From Rhodoferax mekongensis (GTDB taxonomy: Bacteria > Pseudomonadota > Gammaproteobacteria > Burkholderiales > Burkholderiaceae_C): a stretch of 64,000 nucleotides of DNA. Every line of letters begins with the position of its first letter. Within the stretch, counting starts at the first letter, position 1. A program made the position numbers and the translations under genes. Shown here in pieces: positions 38,239 to 49,043 of this stretch. The DNA lies in NCBI RefSeq assembly GCF_032191775.1, contig NZ_CP132507.1:2009001-2073000 (forward strand), read 5' to 3'. The notes beneath the pieces are model-generated. The model searched no databases, was not told the origin of the DNA, and worked only from the letters and a program-made list of their open reading frames with translations.

Positions 38239-41200
38239 ATGCCAAAACGTACCGACATCAAAAGCATTCTCATCATCGGCGCCGGCCCCATCATCATCGG
38301 GCAGGCCTGTGAGTTCGACTACTCCGGCGTGCAAGCATGCAAGGCTTTGCGTGAAGAGGGCTACAAGGTCATCCTGATCAACAGCAACCCTGCCACGATC
38401 ATGACCGACCCGGCCACCGCCGATGTGACTTACATCGAGCCCATCACTTGGCAGACGGTGGAAAAGATCATCGCCAAGGAAACGCCTGACGCAATCCTGC
38501 CCACCATGGGTGGCCAGACCGCGCTGAACTGCGCGCTGGACCTGTGGCACCACGGCGTGCTGGACAAGTACAAGGTCGAACTGATCGGCGCCACGCCTGA
38601 AGCCATCGACAAGGCGGAAGACCGCCTCAAGTTCAAGGACGCCATGACCAAGATCGGTCTGGGTTCTGCGCGCTCCGGTATTGCCCACAGCATGGACGAA
38701 GCCTGGGCGGTGCAAAAGACGGTGGGCTTTCCCACCGTCATCCGCCCCAGCTTCACCTTGGGCGGCACCGGTGGCGGTATCGCCTACAACTCCGAAGAGT
38801 TCGAGACCATCTGCAAGCGTGGCTTGGAGGCTTCGCCTACCAACGAGCTGCTGATTGAAGAGTCTCTGCTCGGTTGGAAAGAGTACGAGATGGAAGTGGT
38901 TCGCGACAAGGCGGACAACTGCATCATCGTCTGCTCCATCGAGAACCTGGACCCCATGGGCGTGCACACCGGTGACTCCATCACTGTGGCCCCCGCACAG
39001 ACCCTGACCGACAAGGAATATCAGATCCTGCGTAACGCCTCGTTGGCTGTGCTGCGTGAAATCGGCGTGGACACCGGTGGCTCTAACGTGCAGTTCTCTA
39101 TCAACCCCAAGGACGGCCGCATGGTTGTCATCGAGATGAACCCCCGCGTGTCGCGTTCCTCCGCATTGGCCTCCAAGGCGACGGGTTTCCCGATTGCCAA
39201 AGTGGCGGCCAAGCTGGCGGTGGGCTTCACGCTGGACGAGCTGCGCAACGACATCACCGGCGGTGCCACCCCCGCATCGTTCGAGCCTTCCATCGATTAC
39301 GTGGTTACCAAGATTCCGCGTTTCGCGTTCGAAAAATTCCCCGCTGCCGACAGTCGCCTGACCACGCAGATGAAGAGCGTGGGTGAGGTGATGGCCATGG
39401 GTCGCACCTTCCAGGAATCCTTCCAAAAAGCCCTGCGTGGTCTGGAAGTGGGCGTCGACGGCATGAACGAGAAGACCCAGGACCGTGAAGTGCTGGAAAA
39501 AGAGCTGGGCGAGCCCGGCCCCGAGCGTATCTGGTACGTGGGTGACGCATTCGCCCAAGGCATGAGCGTGGACGAAGTGTTTGCGTTGACCAAAATCGAC
39601 CCCTGGTTCTTGGTGCAGATCGAGCAGATCGTGAAGCTGGAACTCGAAATCGAACGTCTTCCCCGGCCCGCCAGCGGATCTGCGTTGGACAAGATTGATG
39701 CGCCCACACTGCGTGCTTTGAAGCAAAAAGGCTTCTCGGACCGCCGCTTGGCGCGCCAGTTCAAGACCACCGACAAGGCCGTGCGCGAAAAGCGCCGTGC
39801 CTTGGGTGTGCGCCCCGTCTACAAGCGTGTGGATACCTGTGCCGCCGAGTTCGCGACCAACACGGCATACATGTACTCCACTTACGAGGCAGATGGCTCC
39901 GAGTGCGAAGCTGCGCCCACCGACAAGAAGAAGATCATGGTGCTGGGCGGTGGCCCCAACCGCATCGGCCAGGGTATCGAGTTTGACTACTGCTGCGTGC
40001 ACGCGGCATTGGCCATGCGCGAGGACGGTTACGAGACCATCATGGTCAACTGCAACCCTGAAACCGTGTCCACCGACTACGACACCTCTGACCGTCTGTA
40101 CTTTGAACCCTTGACGCTCGAAGACGTGCTGGAAATCGTAGACAAGGAAAAGCCGGTCGGCGTGATCGTGCAGTACGGTGGTCAGACGCCTTTGAAGTTG
40201 GCGCTGGACCTCGAAGCCAACGGAGTGCCCATCATCGGCACCACACCCGACATGATCGACGCGGCCGAAGACCGCGAGCGCTTCCAGAAGCTGCTGCATG
40301 CCCTGAACCTGCGTCAGCCACCCAATGCCACGGCCCGTACCGAAGCTGAGGCCCTGGAAAAGGCAGCTGCCCTAGGTTACCCCTTGGTGGTTCGCCCCAG
40401 CTATGTGCTGGGTGGCCGCGCAATGGAAATCGTGCACGAGCAGCGCGACCTGGAGCGCTACATGCGCGAAGCCGTGAAGGTGAGTAATGACAGCCCCGTG
40501 CTGCTGGACCGCTTCCTGAACGACGCTATTGAGTGCGATGTGGATTGCATCCGCGATGCGACCGGAGAGACATTCATCGGTGGCGTAATGGAACACATCG
40601 AACAAGCCGGCGTGCACAGCGGCGACTCGGCGTGCTCCTTGCCGCCCTACAGCCTGCATGCAGACACCGTGAGCGAGATCAAGCGCCAAACCAAAGCCAT
40701 GGCCGGTGCCCTGAATGTGGTCGGTTTGATGAACGTGCAGTTCGCCATCCAGAACGTGGACGGCAAGGACGTGATCTACGTGCTGGAAGTGAACCCACGC
40801 GCCAGCCGTACCGTGCCTTTCGTCTCCAAGGCGACTGGTATTCAGTTGGCCAAGGTGGCCGCACGCTGCATGGCTGGCCAATCCTTGGCGAGCCAGGGCA
40901 TCAGCAAAGAAGTGACTCCCCCTTACTTCAGTGTGAAAGAGGCCGTGTTCCCCTTCGTCAAGTTCCCCGGTGTGGACACCATCCTCGGACCTGAGATGAA
41001 GTCCACCGGTGAGGTGATGGGCGTGGGCAAGACCTTCGGGGAAGCTTTCGTGAAGAGCCAGTTGGGCGCAGGCGCCAAGCTGCCCCGAGGTGGCAAGGCG
41101 TTTATCTCGGTCAAGCAGACCGACAAGCCCCGCGCTGTGGAAGTGGCGCGAAAACTGGTGTCCCTGGGCTTTGAAGTGGTGGCGACCAAGGGCACCGCAG

Positions 41201-41493
41201 CGGCCATCAACGCTGCTGGTGTGACCTGCGGTGTGGTCAACAAGGTGACCGAGGGTCGCCCGCACATCGTAGACATGATCAAGAACGAAGAAATTTCCAT
41301 GGTGGTGAACACCGTGGAAGAGCGCCGCAATGCGATTGCGGACTCGCGTTTGATCCGTACTTCCGCCTTGCTGGCCCGCGTGACCACCTACACCACCATT
41401 GCGGGTGCTGAAGCTGCCGTAGAGGGCATGAAATATCTGGACAGCTTGGGCGTGATCTCTTTGCAGGACATGCACGCAGAACTTCAGGCTTGA
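38239..41493 (+). CDS. carB: Carbamoyl-phosphate synthase large subunit
   Basis: Makes carbamoyl phosphate from bicarbonate, ATP and ammonia. It has 1084 residues (E. coli 1073). Two homologous ATP-grasp halves begin [18 protein letters not shown] (residue 14) and [18 protein letters not shown] (near 571). The C-terminal MGS-like domain (from about residue 945) is the allosteric region. It is followed by a terminator at 41512. Confidence 0.98.
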   Translation: MPKRTDIKSILIIGAGPIIIGQACEFDYSGVQACKALREEGYKVILINSNPATIMTDPATADVTYIEPITWQTVEKIIAKETPDAILPTMGGQTALNCALDLWHHGVLDKYKVELIGATPEAIDKAEDRLKFKDAMTKIGLGSARSGIAHSMDEAWAVQKTVGFPTVIRPSFTLGGTGGGIAYNSEEFETICKRGLEASPTNELLIEESLLGWKEYEMEVVRDKADNCIIVCSIENLDPMGVHTGDSITVAPAQTLTDKEYQILRNASLAVLREIGVDTGGSNVQFSINPKDGRMVVIEMNPRVSRSSALASKATGFPIAKVAAKLAVGFTLDELRNDITGGATPASFEPSIDYVVTKIPRFAFEKFPAADSRLTTQMKSVGEVMAMGRTFQESFQKALRGLEVGVDGMNEKTQDREVLEKELGEPGPERIWYVGDAFAQGMSVDEVFALTKIDPWFLVQIEQIVKLELEIERLPRPASGSALDKIDAPTLRALKQKGFSDRRLARQFKTTDKAVREKRRALGVRPVYKRVDTCAAEFATNTAYMYSTYEADGSECEAAPTDKKKIMVLGGGPNRIGQGIEFDYCCVHAALAMREDGYETIMVNCNPETVSTDYDTSDRLYFEPLTLEDVLEIVDKEKPVGVIVQYGGQTPLKLALDLEANGVPIIGTTPDMIDAAEDRERFQKLLHALNLRQPPNATARTEAEALEKAAALGYPLVVRPSYVLGGRAMEIVHEQRDLERYMREAVKVSNDSPVLLDRFLNDAIECDVDCIRDATGETFIGGVMEHIEQAGVHSGDSACSLPPYSLHADTVSEIKRQTKAMAGALNVVGLMNVQFAIQNVDGKDVIYVLEVNPRASRTVPFVSKATGIQLAKVAARCMAGQSLASQGISKEVTPPYFSVKEAVFPFVKFPGVDTILGPEMKSTGEVMGVGKTFGEAFVKSQLGAGAKLPRGGKAFISVKQTDKPRAVEVARKLVSLGFEVVATKGTAAAINAAGVTCGVVNKVTEGRPHIVDMIKNEEISMVVNTVEERRNAIADSRLIRTSALLARVTTYTTIAGAEAAVEGMKYLDSLGVISLQDMHAELQA

Positions 41494-41511
41494 AGGGGCT
41501 GTTTTAGTGCC

Positions 41512-41547
41512 GGGCCGCCGCAAGCTGAAACGCGGCCCCCTTTTTTT
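41512..41547 (+). terminator. Rho-independent terminator after carB
   Basis: GGGCCGC (41512-41518) and GCGGCCC (41532-41538) pair around a 13-base loop, followed by CC and seven T. Confidence 0.85.
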
Positions 41548-41692
41548 GGGGGGGGCAGCGAACCGCACAGCGGCGGAGCGTTGGGGGTCAATAACTTGGC
41601 ATAATCGAGGCCAACCGCATAGGACAGTGCCGCGCGCAAGCGCCGCACTGTCCTTGTACTTTGAGGCCCCATAAAACCTGGCTAGAGACACC

Positions 41693-42169
41693 ATGGCAAC
41701 TTATCCCATTACCAAGCGCGGCGCTGAAATGCTCAAGGCCGAGCTGCACAAACTCAAGACCGTGGAGCGTCCCTCGGTGATTCAGGCGATCGCTGAAGCC
41801 CGCGCCCAAGGCGACCTGAGCGAAAACGCCGACTACGACGCCGCCAAAGAGCGCCAAGGCTTTATTGAAGGCCGGATTCAGGAAATCGAAGGCAAACTTT
41901 CTGCGGCCCAAGTGATAGACCCGGCTTCCATCCAGGCCGATGGCCGCGTGGTGTTTGGATCCACCGTAGAGTTAGAGGATGAGGACAGTGGCCAGCAGGT
42001 CAAGTACCAGATCGTCGGGGAAGACGAGGCGGATCTGAAGCAAGGCCTGATCAACATCAGCAGCCCGATTGCCCGTGCCCTCATCGGCAAAGAAGTTGGC
42101 GATACAGCCGTCGTGCAAGCCCCCGGAGGCGAGCGCGCCTACGAGGTCGTTGCGGTTCACTACGTCTGA
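41693..42169 (+). CDS. greA: Transcription elongation factor GreA
   Basis: Rescues backtracked RNA polymerase by stimulating transcript cleavage. It has 158 residues, the same as E. coli. The N-terminal coiled coil has the acidic tip region [20 protein letters not shown] (near residues 36-55), and the C-terminal FKBP-like domain ends VVAVHYV. The stop overlaps the next start as TGATG. Confidence 0.97.
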   Translation: MATYPITKRGAEMLKAELHKLKTVERPSVIQAIAEARAQGDLSENADYDAAKERQGFIEGRIQEIEGKLSAAQVIDPASIQADGRVVFGSTVELEDEDSGQQVKYQIVGEDEADLKQGLINISSPIARALIGKEVGDTAVVQAPGGERAYEVVAVHYV

Positions 42170-42609
42170 TGCGGCAACTCCCGATCTGGTTGGCGGCAGC
42201 GTGGGCCATGAGCCTGACGATGCTAGGCTTTATGGTGGTGCCCATGTTGTTTGTGCACCTGCCTACCCCGGCCATGGCCGGCCAGATGGCGGCCAAACTC
42301 TTCAGTGCCCAGACTTGGATTTCGGTGGCTTGCGGTGCCATGCTCCTAATGACTTTCAGGTCAAATCGCCTGTTGGTGCCCGTAGAATCTGCGCGGGCAG
42401 CTACACTTTTTATAGTGGGTGGAGTGTTGCTGGCCTTGTTGGTGGAGCTGGCAGTGGCACCCCGCATCGTTGCCCGAGAAAACTTGGCCTTGTGGCACCG
42501 CTGGGGTAGCGCGATGTACTTCGCGCAGTGGGTGTGCGCTCTGGTGGTGTTCAAGAAAATGATCAGTGCACTCTTGCCAGCGAATGCCGGAAGCGACGTT
42601 CAGGCATAA
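42169..42609 (+). CDS. DUF4149 family membrane protein
   Basis: A 146-residue protein with four hydrophobic helices (about residues 5-30, 45-62, 80-100 and 118-140). It matches the DUF4149 (TMEM205-like) pattern of uncharacterised beta-proteobacterial proteins found next to greA. A 41-bp element copy at 42376-42416 encodes [14 protein letters not shown] just before the third helix. The start overlaps greA, so expression is probably coupled. No function is known. Confidence 0.8.
   Translation: MRQLPIWLAAAWAMSLTMLGFMVVPMLFVHLPTPAMAGQMAAKLFSAQTWISVACGAMLLMTFRSNRLLVPVESARAATLFIVGGVLLALLVELAVAPRIVARENLALWHRWGSAMYFAQWVCALVVFKKMISALLPANAGSDVQA
42376..42416 (+). repeat. 41-bp interspersed element, copy 7 (in the DUF4149 gene)
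   Basis: Begins GTGC and ends TAGT, otherwise matches. Read in sense as [14 protein letters not shown]. Confidence 0.78.
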
Positions 42610-42636
42610 AAAAACCGGAGCTTTCGGCTCCGGTTG
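42608..42636 (-). terminator. Terminator between the DUF4149 gene and yhbY (convergent)
   Basis: AACCGGAGC and GCTCCGGTT arms with a four-base loop. The T run lies on the minus-strand side (seven A on the plus strand), so it terminates yhbY, and it may stop plus-strand transcription as well. Confidence 0.82.
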
Positions 42637-42654
42637 TCAGTAGAAGAATCCGTA

Positions 42655-43128
42655 TCAGGTCTGGCTGCGTTTCTTGACGCTGGTCTTTGGCTTCGGCTTG
42701 GCGCGCTTGATATTGCCGCCGGGTGTGAGGCGCTGGTTACCCAATACGCGCAGTGTCTTGACTTCGGGGCGGGTGCCGGGGCGGCCGAACTTCAAGACCT
42801 TGAAGTCACGAGGGCCGGGCATGCGGTCTTCGTCAACCGCTTTTTCCTTGGCCGGCTTGGGGCGCCAGAGCACCAGCAGTTTGCCGATGTGCTGGATGGG
42901 CGCAGCATTGAGTTCTTCCGCCAGGGTTTTGAACATCTCGTCGCGGGCGGTGCGGTCATCTGAAAACACGCGGACTTTGATCAGTCCGTGAGCGTTCAGG
43001 GCAGCGTCGATTTCTTTTTTTACGTTGGCAGTCAGGCCATCGCCACCGACCAGAACCACGGGGTCCAGGTGGTGGGCTTCAGCGCGGTGTTCTTTGCGCT
43101 GAGCGGGTGTCAATTGGATTTGAGGCAT
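42655..43128 (-). CDS. yhbY: YhbY family RNA-binding (CRM domain) protein
   Basis: A 157-residue protein whose first 97 residues form a CRS1/YhbY domain: [28 protein letters not shown] and [13 protein letters not shown]. coli YhbY associates with pre-50S particles. The basic tail (residues 100-157, rich in Lys, Arg and Pro) is longer than in E. coli (97 residues in all). Start ATG 43128. It diverges from rlmE with only 18 bases between the start codons, so promoters and ribosome sites must overlap. Confidence 0.92.
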   Translation of the reverse strand: MPQIQLTPAQRKEHRAEAHHLDPVVLVGGDGLTANVKKEIDAALNAHGLIKVRVFSDDRTARDEMFKTLAEELNAAPIQHIGKLLVLWRPKPAKEKAVDEDRMPGPRDFKVLKFGRPGTRPEVKTLRVLGNQRLTPGGNIKRAKPKPKTSVKKRSQT

Positions 43129-43146
43129 GTGGGTATTATCAACGCA

Positions 43147-43833
43147 ATGAAAACGCAGAGCAAAAGTAACAAGCCCGACAACAAGGCAGGCAACAAAAAG
43201 GTCAACAAGGCATGGTTGTACGACCATATCAATGACCCCTGGGTCAAGCTCGCGAACAAAGAGGGCTACCGCGCCCGGGCCGCCTACAAACTCAAAGAGA
43301 TTGACGAAACCCTGCACCTGGTCAAGCCGGGGCAGTTGGTGGTGGACCTGGGGTGCACTCCGGGGGCCTGGAGCCAGTATTTGCGGCGCCGCATGTCGCC
43401 CCAGGGCGCGGCGGTCGGTGCAATGAATGGCACCATCATCGGCCTGGATTTGCTCCCGATGGAACCCATTGAGGGGGTGACCTTTATCCAAGGGGATTTC
43501 CGGGAAGCCGAAACCTTGGCGCAACTCGAAGCGGCATTGGCGGGGCAGAAGGCCGATCTAGTGGTCTCTGACATGGCGCCCAACCTCTCGGGCATCTCGT
43601 CGGCCGATGCAGCACGGGTGGAGTACTTGATCGAGTTGGCCATTGAATTTGCCCAGAACCACATGAAGCCGCAAGGTGCACTGGTGGCCAAAGTGTTCCA
43701 TGGCGGCAGTTACAACGAAGTGGTGCAGCGCTTCAAGCAGGCGTTTGTCACGGTCAAGCCGCTCAAGCCCAAAGCCTCGCGCGACCGTTCGTCAGAAACT
43801 TTCCTCATAGGTCTGGGGCTCAAGGGTTTTTAG
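43147..43833 (+). CDS. rlmE: 23S rRNA (uridine-2552) 2'-O-methyltransferase RlmE
   Basis: FtsJ-type SAM-dependent methyltransferase acting on U2552 in the ribosomal A-loop. It has 228 residues from ATG 43147. SAM motif [15 protein letters not shown] (near residue 60), catalytic K-D-K-E residues in [20 protein letters not shown] and VAKVFHGG. An insertion in the middle ([14 protein letters not shown]) makes it slightly longer than E. coli RlmE (209). Usual neighbour of ftsH. Confidence 0.96.
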   Translation: MKTQSKSNKPDNKAGNKKVNKAWLYDHINDPWVKLANKEGYRARAAYKLKEIDETLHLVKPGQLVVDLGCTPGAWSQYLRRRMSPQGAAVGAMNGTIIGLDLLPMEPIEGVTFIQGDFREAETLAQLEAALAGQKADLVVSDMAPNLSGISSADAARVEYLIELAIEFAQNHMKPQGALVAKVFHGGSYNEVVQRFKQAFVTVKPLKPKASRDRSSETFLIGLGLKGF

Positions 43834-43897
43834 GCCCTTCTTGACAAAACCCATGCCTTTTCTATGGCCGCAATAGTTTAAAAAACGACGGTCCATG

Positions 43898-43925
43898 CTT
43901 GAAAGGCCTAAAATGGGTCCCATGT
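43898..43925 (+). promoter_or_regulatory. Candidate sigma-32 (heat-shock) promoter of ftsH
   Basis: CTTGAAA (43898-43904), a 13-base spacer and TCCCATGT (43918-43925) match the sigma-32 pattern CTTGAAA-N(11-16)-CCCCATNT at all but one position. It lies about 40 bases upstream of the ftsH start and fits the known heat-shock control of ftsH. A second possibility is a sigma-70 TTGACA at 43841. Confidence 0.72.
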
Positions 43926-43965
43926 ACGCGGAGCACGGGCCTTCGCGTCCTTATTGGAGCTTCGC

Positions 43966-45879
43966 TTGAATAATCAGTGGTTTTCTAAAGTTGCAGTGTG
44001 GTTGGTGATCGCCTTGGTGCTGTTCACCGTGTTCAAGCAATTTGACTCACGCACGGCAGCGTCGGGCACGGTCGGTTATTCCGATTTCCTGGAGCAGGTG
44101 CGGAACAAGCAGATCAAAAGCGCCATCATCCAGGAAGGGCAGGGCGGCACCGAGATCCTGGCCGTCACGGCTGATGACCGCAAGGTACGCACCACGGCCA
44201 CCTATCTGGACCGCGGTCTGGTGGGTGACCTCATTAATAACGGCGTGAAATTTGACGTCAAGCCCCGCGAAGAAGGCTCTTTGCTCATGACATTGCTGGT
44301 CAGCTGGGGCCCCATGTTGCTGTTGATCGGCGTGTGGGTGTACTTCATGCGCCAGATGCAAGGTGGCGGCAAAGGCGGAGCCTTCAGCTTCGGCAAGAGC
44401 AAGGCCCGCTTGTTGGACGAAAACACCAATACCGTGACCTTTGCCGATGTGGCAGGTTGCGACGAAGCCAAAGAGGAAGTGAAGGAAGTCGTCGACTTCC
44501 TGAAGGACCCCAGCAAGTTCCAAAAGCTGGGTGGCCGTATTCCCCGTGGTTTGTTGCTGGTCGGCCCTCCCGGTACCGGTAAAACGCTGCTTGCCAAGTC
44601 GATTGCCGGTGAAGCCAAGGTGCCCTTCTTCAGCATTTCCGGCTCCGATTTTGTGGAAATGTTCGTGGGCGTGGGTGCATCCCGTGTGCGCGACATGTTC
44701 GAAAACGCCAAGAAGAACGCACCTTGCATCATCTTTATCGATGAAATCGACGCCGTAGGCCGTCAACGCGGCGCTGGCTTGGGCGGCGGCAACGATGAGC
44801 GCGAACAGACCCTTAACCAGATGCTGGTGGAGATGGACGGCTTTGAGACCAACGTCGGCGTGATCGTGGTGGCTGCTACCAACCGCCCTGACATTCTGGA
44901 TGCCGCTTTGCTGCGCCCCGGCCGATTCGACCGCCAAGTGTATGTGACCCTGCCCGATATCCGCGGCCGCGAGCAGATCCTGAATGTGCATATGCGCAAA
45001 GTGCCCTTGGGCCAGGACGTGAGCGCCAGCGTGATTGCCCGCGGCACCCCCGGCATGAGTGGTGCTGATCTGGCCAACCTTTGCAATGAAGCCGCCCTGA
45101 TGGCCGCGCGCCGCAATGCGCGACTGGTCGAAATGCAGGATTTCGAGAAGGCCAAAGACAAAATCATCATGGGCCCCGAGCGCAAGACCATGGTCATGCC
45201 CGAGGAAGAGCGCAAGAACACGGCGTACCATGAAGCCGGCCACGCGCTGATCGGCAAGCTCTTGCCGAAATGTGACCCGGTGCACAAGGTCACCATCATT
45301 CCCCGCGGTCGCGCCCTGGGTGTGACCATGAGCCTTCCTGCGCAAGACCGTTACTCCTACGACAGCGAATACATGCTGAATCAGATCAGCATGTTGTTTG
45401 GCGGCCGTATTGCCGAAGAAGTGTTCATGAAGCAGATGACCACCGGCGCATCCAACGACTTCGAGCGTGCTACCTCCATCGCCCGTGACATGGTGACCCG
45501 CTACGGCATGACCGATGCCTTGGGCCCCATGGTCTACGCCGAGAACGAAGGCGAAGTGTTCCTGGGCCGCAGCGTGACCAAGACCACCAGCATGAGCGAG
45601 CAGACCATGCAAAAGGTCGATTCAGAAGTGCGCCGCATCATCGACCAGCAATACTCTCTGGCCCGCAAGCTGATAGAGGACAACCAGGACAAAATGCATG
45701 CCATGGCCAAGGCCTTGCTGGAATGGGAAACCATCGACAGCGACCAGCTCGACGACATCATGGCCGGCCGTGAACCCCGTCCTCCCAAGGACTGGACGCC
45801 GCGTACGCCCCCCAACAATGGTGGCGGCAGTGGCGGTGCCACCCCGGTGACTGCGGACCCCGCGCCGAACGCGGCTTGA
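43966..45879 (+). CDS. ftsH: ATP-dependent zinc metalloprotease FtsH
   Basis: Inner-membrane AAA+ protease that degrades LpxC, sigma-32 and unassembled membrane proteins. It has 637 residues (E. coli 644). TTG 43966 ([12 protein letters not shown]) was chosen because TTGGAGC lies six bases upstream. Two membrane helices (near residues 6-24 and 103-122), Walker A GPPGTGKT near 198, Walker [12 protein letters not shown] region [20 protein letters not shown] and the zinc site HEAGH near 422. Lies next to lipid A genes whose flux FtsH regulates in E. coli through LpxC. Confidence 0.98.
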   Translation: MNNQWFSKVAVWLVIALVLFTVFKQFDSRTAASGTVGYSDFLEQVRNKQIKSAIIQEGQGGTEILAVTADDRKVRTTATYLDRGLVGDLINNGVKFDVKPREEGSLLMTLLVSWGPMLLLIGVWVYFMRQMQGGGKGGAFSFGKSKARLLDENTNTVTFADVAGCDEAKEEVKEVVDFLKDPSKFQKLGGRIPRGLLLVGPPGTGKTLLAKSIAGEAKVPFFSISGSDFVEMFVGVGASRVRDMFENAKKNAPCIIFIDEIDAVGRQRGAGLGGGNDEREQTLNQMLVEMDGFETNVGVIVVAATNRPDILDAALLRPGRFDRQVYVTLPDIRGREQILNVHMRKVPLGQDVSASVIARGTPGMSGADLANLCNEAALMAARRNARLVEMQDFEKAKDKIIMGPERKTMVMPEEERKNTAYHEAGHALIGKLLPKCDPVHKVTIIPRGRALGVTMSLPAQDRYSYDSEYMLNQISMLFGGRIAEEVFMKQMTTGASNDFERATSIARDMVTRYGMTDALGPMVYAENEGEVFLGRSVTKTTSMSEQTMQKVDSEVRRIIDQQYSLARKLIEDNQDKMHAMAKALLEWETIDSDQLDDIMAGREPRPPKDWTPRTPPNNGGGSGGATPVTADPAPNAA

Positions 45880-45895
45880 TTCGCTGCTATTCACA

Positions 45896-45923
45896 AAACA
45901 GCAGGGCCTTCGGGCCCTGTTGT
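45896..45923 (+). terminator. Hairpin after ftsH
   Basis: CAGGGCC (45902-45908), loop TTCG, GGCCCTG (45913-45919), followed by TTGT only. A weak T run, so termination is probably partial. Confidence 0.6.
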
Positions 45924-45944
45924 CATTGGGGATAATCAAACGCT

Positions 45945-46853
45945 ATGCATTGGCAAACCACCCGTTACTCCCTGGACCTCAGTCGTCCCCACGTCATGGG
46001 GATCGTCAACGTCACCCCGGATTCATTTTCTGACGGCGGTCTGCACGCCACCAGCCATACAGCGATCGCCCATTGCGAGGAATTGCTGAAAGACGGAGCC
46101 GATATTCTTGACATTGGTGGCGAATCCACCCGCCCCGGAGCGCCTCCGGTATCGCAAGAGGAAGAGCTCGCCCGTGTGTTGCCGGTGATTCGCCATGCGG
46201 TGACCTTGGGCGTGCCGATTTCTGTGGATACCTATAAGCCGGCCGTCATGCAGGCGGCGCTGGATTTGGGGGCAGACATCATCAATGACGTATGGGCCTT
46301 GCGCTGGGCGGGCGATGCACAGGGCAAAACCGGCCAAGACGTCATTGCAGCGCACCCCCACTGCGGCGTGTGCCTGATGCATATGCACCGCGACCCGCAG
46401 ACCATGCAGGCAGCACCCATGGAAGGCGATGTGGTCCCACAGGTGCTATCGTTTTTGGAGCGTTCGGCGAAGGATTTGCGGGCGCTGGGGGTCGATAAGT
46501 CTCGGATTTGCCTGGATCCTGGCATAGGATTCGGAAAAACCGTCAAGCAGAATTTTTCACTGCTGGCCCGCCAGGAACAAGCTATTCCTCAGGGTTATGC
46601 CGTGTTGGCTGGTTGGTCGCGCAAATCATCACTGGCGGCCATTGCTCACACCTCGCTGGCGCAAGCCGCCGGCATGAACATCGAACTGCGCCGTGCGCCC
46701 AGCGTCACTGCAGCGGTGTTGGCTGTGCAGAACGGCGCGCATGTGGTGCGCGTGCATGATGTGCGTGATACGGTCAGTGCCCTGCGGGTGCTGGCTGCCA
46801 TGCAGGCTGAAAAAATGCCCCCACTCTCCAAAGCAGCTCTCGCAAATACATAA
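45945..46853 (+). CDS. folP: Dihydropteroate synthase
   Basis: Joins p-aminobenzoate and dihydropterin diphosphate in folate synthesis; target of sulfonamides. It has 302 residues. GIVNVTPDSFSDGG (residues 19-32), DIGGESTRPGAPPV (near 63) and a C-terminal RVHDVRD are the family motifs. Lies between ftsH and glmM, as in E. coli. Confidence 0.97.
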   Translation: MHWQTTRYSLDLSRPHVMGIVNVTPDSFSDGGLHATSHTAIAHCEELLKDGADILDIGGESTRPGAPPVSQEEELARVLPVIRHAVTLGVPISVDTYKPAVMQAALDLGADIINDVWALRWAGDAQGKTGQDVIAAHPHCGVCLMHMHRDPQTMQAAPMEGDVVPQVLSFLERSAKDLRALGVDKSRICLDPGIGFGKTVKQNFSLLARQEQAIPQGYAVLAGWSRKSSLAAIAHTSLAQAAGMNIELRRAPSVTAAVLAVQNGAHVVRVHDVRDTVSALRVLAAMQAEKMPPLSKAALANT

Positions 46854-46871
46854 AAGAACAGGAATTTCATC

Positions 46872-48203
46872 ATGGGACGACAATATTTCGGCACCGACGG
46901 CATACGCGGCACCGTGGGCCAAGCCCCCATCACCCCCGACTTTGTGCTGCGCCTTGCGCATGCCGTAGGCCATGTACTCAAGGAAACCGAGGCGCGCCCC
47001 ACGGTGCTGATCGGCAAAGACACGCGCATTTCCGGCTACATGCTGGAGAGCGCGCTGGAAAGCGGCTTCAACTCTGCAGGTGTGGATGTGGTGCTGTTGG
47101 GCCCCTTGCCCACGCCGGGCGTTGCTTATTTGACTCGCGCGCAGCGCGCCTCGCTGGGCGTGGTGATCAGTGCCAGCCACAACCCGTTCGCTGATAACGG
47201 CATCAAGTTTTTCAGCGCCAAGGGTAGCAAGCTGCCTGACGCCTGGGAGCTGGCGGTGGAGGCAGCCCTTGAGAAACCACCCGTGTGGGTGGAATCCGCC
47301 CACCTGGGCAAGAGCCGCCGGCTGGACGATGCGGCCGGCCGCTATATCGAATTCTGCAAGAGCACGTTCGCCAATGACCTGACCTTGAAGGGCATGAAGA
47401 TCGTGGTGGACGCGGCCCATGGCGCGGCATATCACATTGCGCCCAAAGTCTTTCACGAGCTGGGTGCCGAAGTGATTGCCATCGGCTGCTCGCCGGATGG
47501 GCTCAACATCAACAAAGGCGTGGGCGCCACCCACCCCGAAGCGCTGGTGCAGGCCGTGAAAGATCATCGCGCCGATTTCGGCGTGGCGCTTGATGGTGAT
47601 GCCGATCGCTTGCAACTGGTAGACGCCAGCGGCCGGTTGTTCAATGGCGATGAGCTGTTGTATTTGATGGCAGATGACCGCTTGGGCCGCGACGAACATG
47701 TGCCTGGCGTGGTGGGCACGCTCATGACCAACATGGCGGTGGAAGTGGCGCTCAAGAAGCGAGGTGTGCAGTTCGTGCGGGCCAAGGTGGGTGACCGTTA
47801 TGTGCTCGAAGAGCTGGAAAAGCACCAATGGATCTTGGGTGGCGAGGGCTCTGGTCACTTGCTCGCGCTGGACAAACACACTACCGGCGACGGGCTGGTA
47901 TCCGCCTTGCAGGTGCTGCAAGCTTGCGCGCGCAGCGGCAAGACCATGGCCGAGTTGCTGGCCGGCGTGACCCTGTTCCCTCAGACCCTGATCAATGTGC
48001 GTCTGACCCCCGGTCAGGACTGGAAGAGCAACACCCGCATGGCCGAAGAAACCAAGGCCGCCGAAGCGGCGCTGGGCGACAGTGGCCGCGTGCTCATCCG
48101 CGCCAGTGGTACCGAGCCTCTGGTGCGCGTGATGGTCGAAGCTCGCGATGCGGCACTGGCCCAAAGCTGCGCCCAGCGCATTGCAGACACCTTGAAGGCC
48201 TGA
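46872..48203 (+). CDS. glmM: Phosphoglucosamine mutase
   Basis: Converts glucosamine 6-phosphate to glucosamine 1-phosphate for UDP-GlcNAc, feeding peptidoglycan and LpxA. It has 443 residues (E. coli 445). GTDGIRG (residues 7-13), the phosphoserine loop [13 protein letters not shown] (near 98-110), the metal-binding DGDADR (near 240) and the sugar-binding GEGSGH are all intact. Ribosome site ACAGGAA. Confidence 0.98.
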   Translation: MGRQYFGTDGIRGTVGQAPITPDFVLRLAHAVGHVLKETEARPTVLIGKDTRISGYMLESALESGFNSAGVDVVLLGPLPTPGVAYLTRAQRASLGVVISASHNPFADNGIKFFSAKGSKLPDAWELAVEAALEKPPVWVESAHLGKSRRLDDAAGRYIEFCKSTFANDLTLKGMKIVVDAAHGAAYHIAPKVFHELGAEVIAIGCSPDGLNINKGVGATHPEALVQAVKDHRADFGVALDGDADRLQLVDASGRLFNGDELLYLMADDRLGRDEHVPGVVGTLMTNMAVEVALKKRGVQFVRAKVGDRYVLEELEKHQWILGGEGSGHLLALDKHTTGDGLVSALQVLQACARSGKTMAELLAGVTLFPQTLINVRLTPGQDWKSNTRMAEETKAAEAALGDSGRVLIRASGTEPLVRVMVEARDAALAQSCAQRIADTLKA

Positions 48204-48206
48204 GCC

Positions 48207-48707
48207 ATGAGCCACTCTATTCGCGTCGTGCGTGCGGATTACGCTAACCCCGTACATGCAGCGGCGCTGGTCATGCTGCTGGACGCCTACGCCAGCGACC
48301 CCATGGGTGGCGGTGAGCCCCTGAGCGACTTTGCAAAGGCGCAGTTGGTGCCGGCATTGGCGGCGCGTCCGCAAGCCTACAGCGTGCTGGCCTTTGCATC
48401 GGCAGACGACTCGGTGCCCGTTGGTTTGGTGAATTGCATCGAAGGTTTTTCGACGTTCAAATGCCTGCCACTGGTCAACGTGCACGATGTGGCCGTGTTG
48501 GCGGGCTACCGCGGCCAACGCATCGGGGAACAGATGCTGGCCTTGGTGGAAGACATCGCACGCGAGCGCGGCGCCTGCAAGCTCACGCTTGAAGTGCTGT
48601 CGGGCAACACGGTCGCCGAAAAGTTGTATCGCCGCGTGGGCTTTGCCTACTACGAGCTGGATCCCGCCATGGGGCAGGCCGGCTTCATGCAAAAGTGGCT
48701 GGACTGA
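48207..48707 (+). CDS. GNAT family N-acetyltransferase
   Basis: A 166-residue acetyltransferase. The acetyl-CoA pyrophosphate-binding loop is RGQRIGEQML (near residue 100), preceded by a VHDVAVLAGYR strand and followed by LEVLSGNTVAEKLYRRVGFAYYEL. The substrate is unknown. It starts three bases after glmM and is probably in the same transcript. Confidence 0.87.
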   Translation: MSHSIRVVRADYANPVHAAALVMLLDAYASDPMGGGEPLSDFAKAQLVPALAARPQAYSVLAFASADDSVPVGLVNCIEGFSTFKCLPLVNVHDVAVLAGYRGQRIGEQMLALVEDIARERGACKLTLEVLSGNTVAEKLYRRVGFAYYELDPAMGQAGFMQKWLD

Positions 48708-48739
48708 GCAGCCAAGCGCTGAATGGAAGAGGGCTCCCC

Positions 48740-49015
48740 ATGTTCAAAATCTACTGGACCGACACCGAGGGCCAATCCCACGGCGCTGAGACCGCTGACC
48801 TGGTGCAGGCCTTGCAGATCACCAAGGAAAAGCGCGATGCCGGCTACACCTTTGTGACCATGGCCAGCGAGAACCCACACAACGTGGGCAAGCAGGGCGT
48901 GGACGCCGTGGTGGACGGCAAAACCCCGGACGGCCAGGACTACGACTGGTCCAAAGCCGGGCGCGCGGGCAAACCCCGCAGGGGCGACAAGGTCATCACA
49001 AACAAAGACCATTGA
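48740..49015 (+). CDS. Conserved hypothetical protein (small, soluble)
   Basis: A 91-residue protein, not assigned to any family I can name. ATG 48740 (MFKIYWTD) follows GGAAGAGGGC. It has no signal peptide or membrane segment. The sequence is Lys/Asp/Gly-rich with a conserved-looking QALQITKEKRDAGYTFVTMASENP block. Position after glmM and an acetyltransferase suggests co-transcription and nothing about function. Confidence 0.65.
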   Translation: MFKIYWTDTEGQSHGAETADLVQALQITKEKRDAGYTFVTMASENPHNVGKQGVDAVVDGKTPDGQDYDWSKAGRAGKPRRGDKVITNKDH

Positions 49016-49043
49016 AAACTTGGGCCCCATTTTTCGCTGAACC

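Noticed and set aside
38203-40299. Long minus-strand frame opposite carB, and similar ones opposite ftsH and glmM
   Set aside because: High-GC antisense artefacts; the sense genes are full length with intact motifs.
41541-41556. T7G8 run after carB as a fourth frameshift site
   Set aside because: It is non-coding, downstream of the carB terminator.
46820-46855. CAGCTCTCGCAAATACATA at the folP end as an eleventh element copy
   Set aside because: It lacks the GCGC and TAGC ends and the fixed 41-base spacing.
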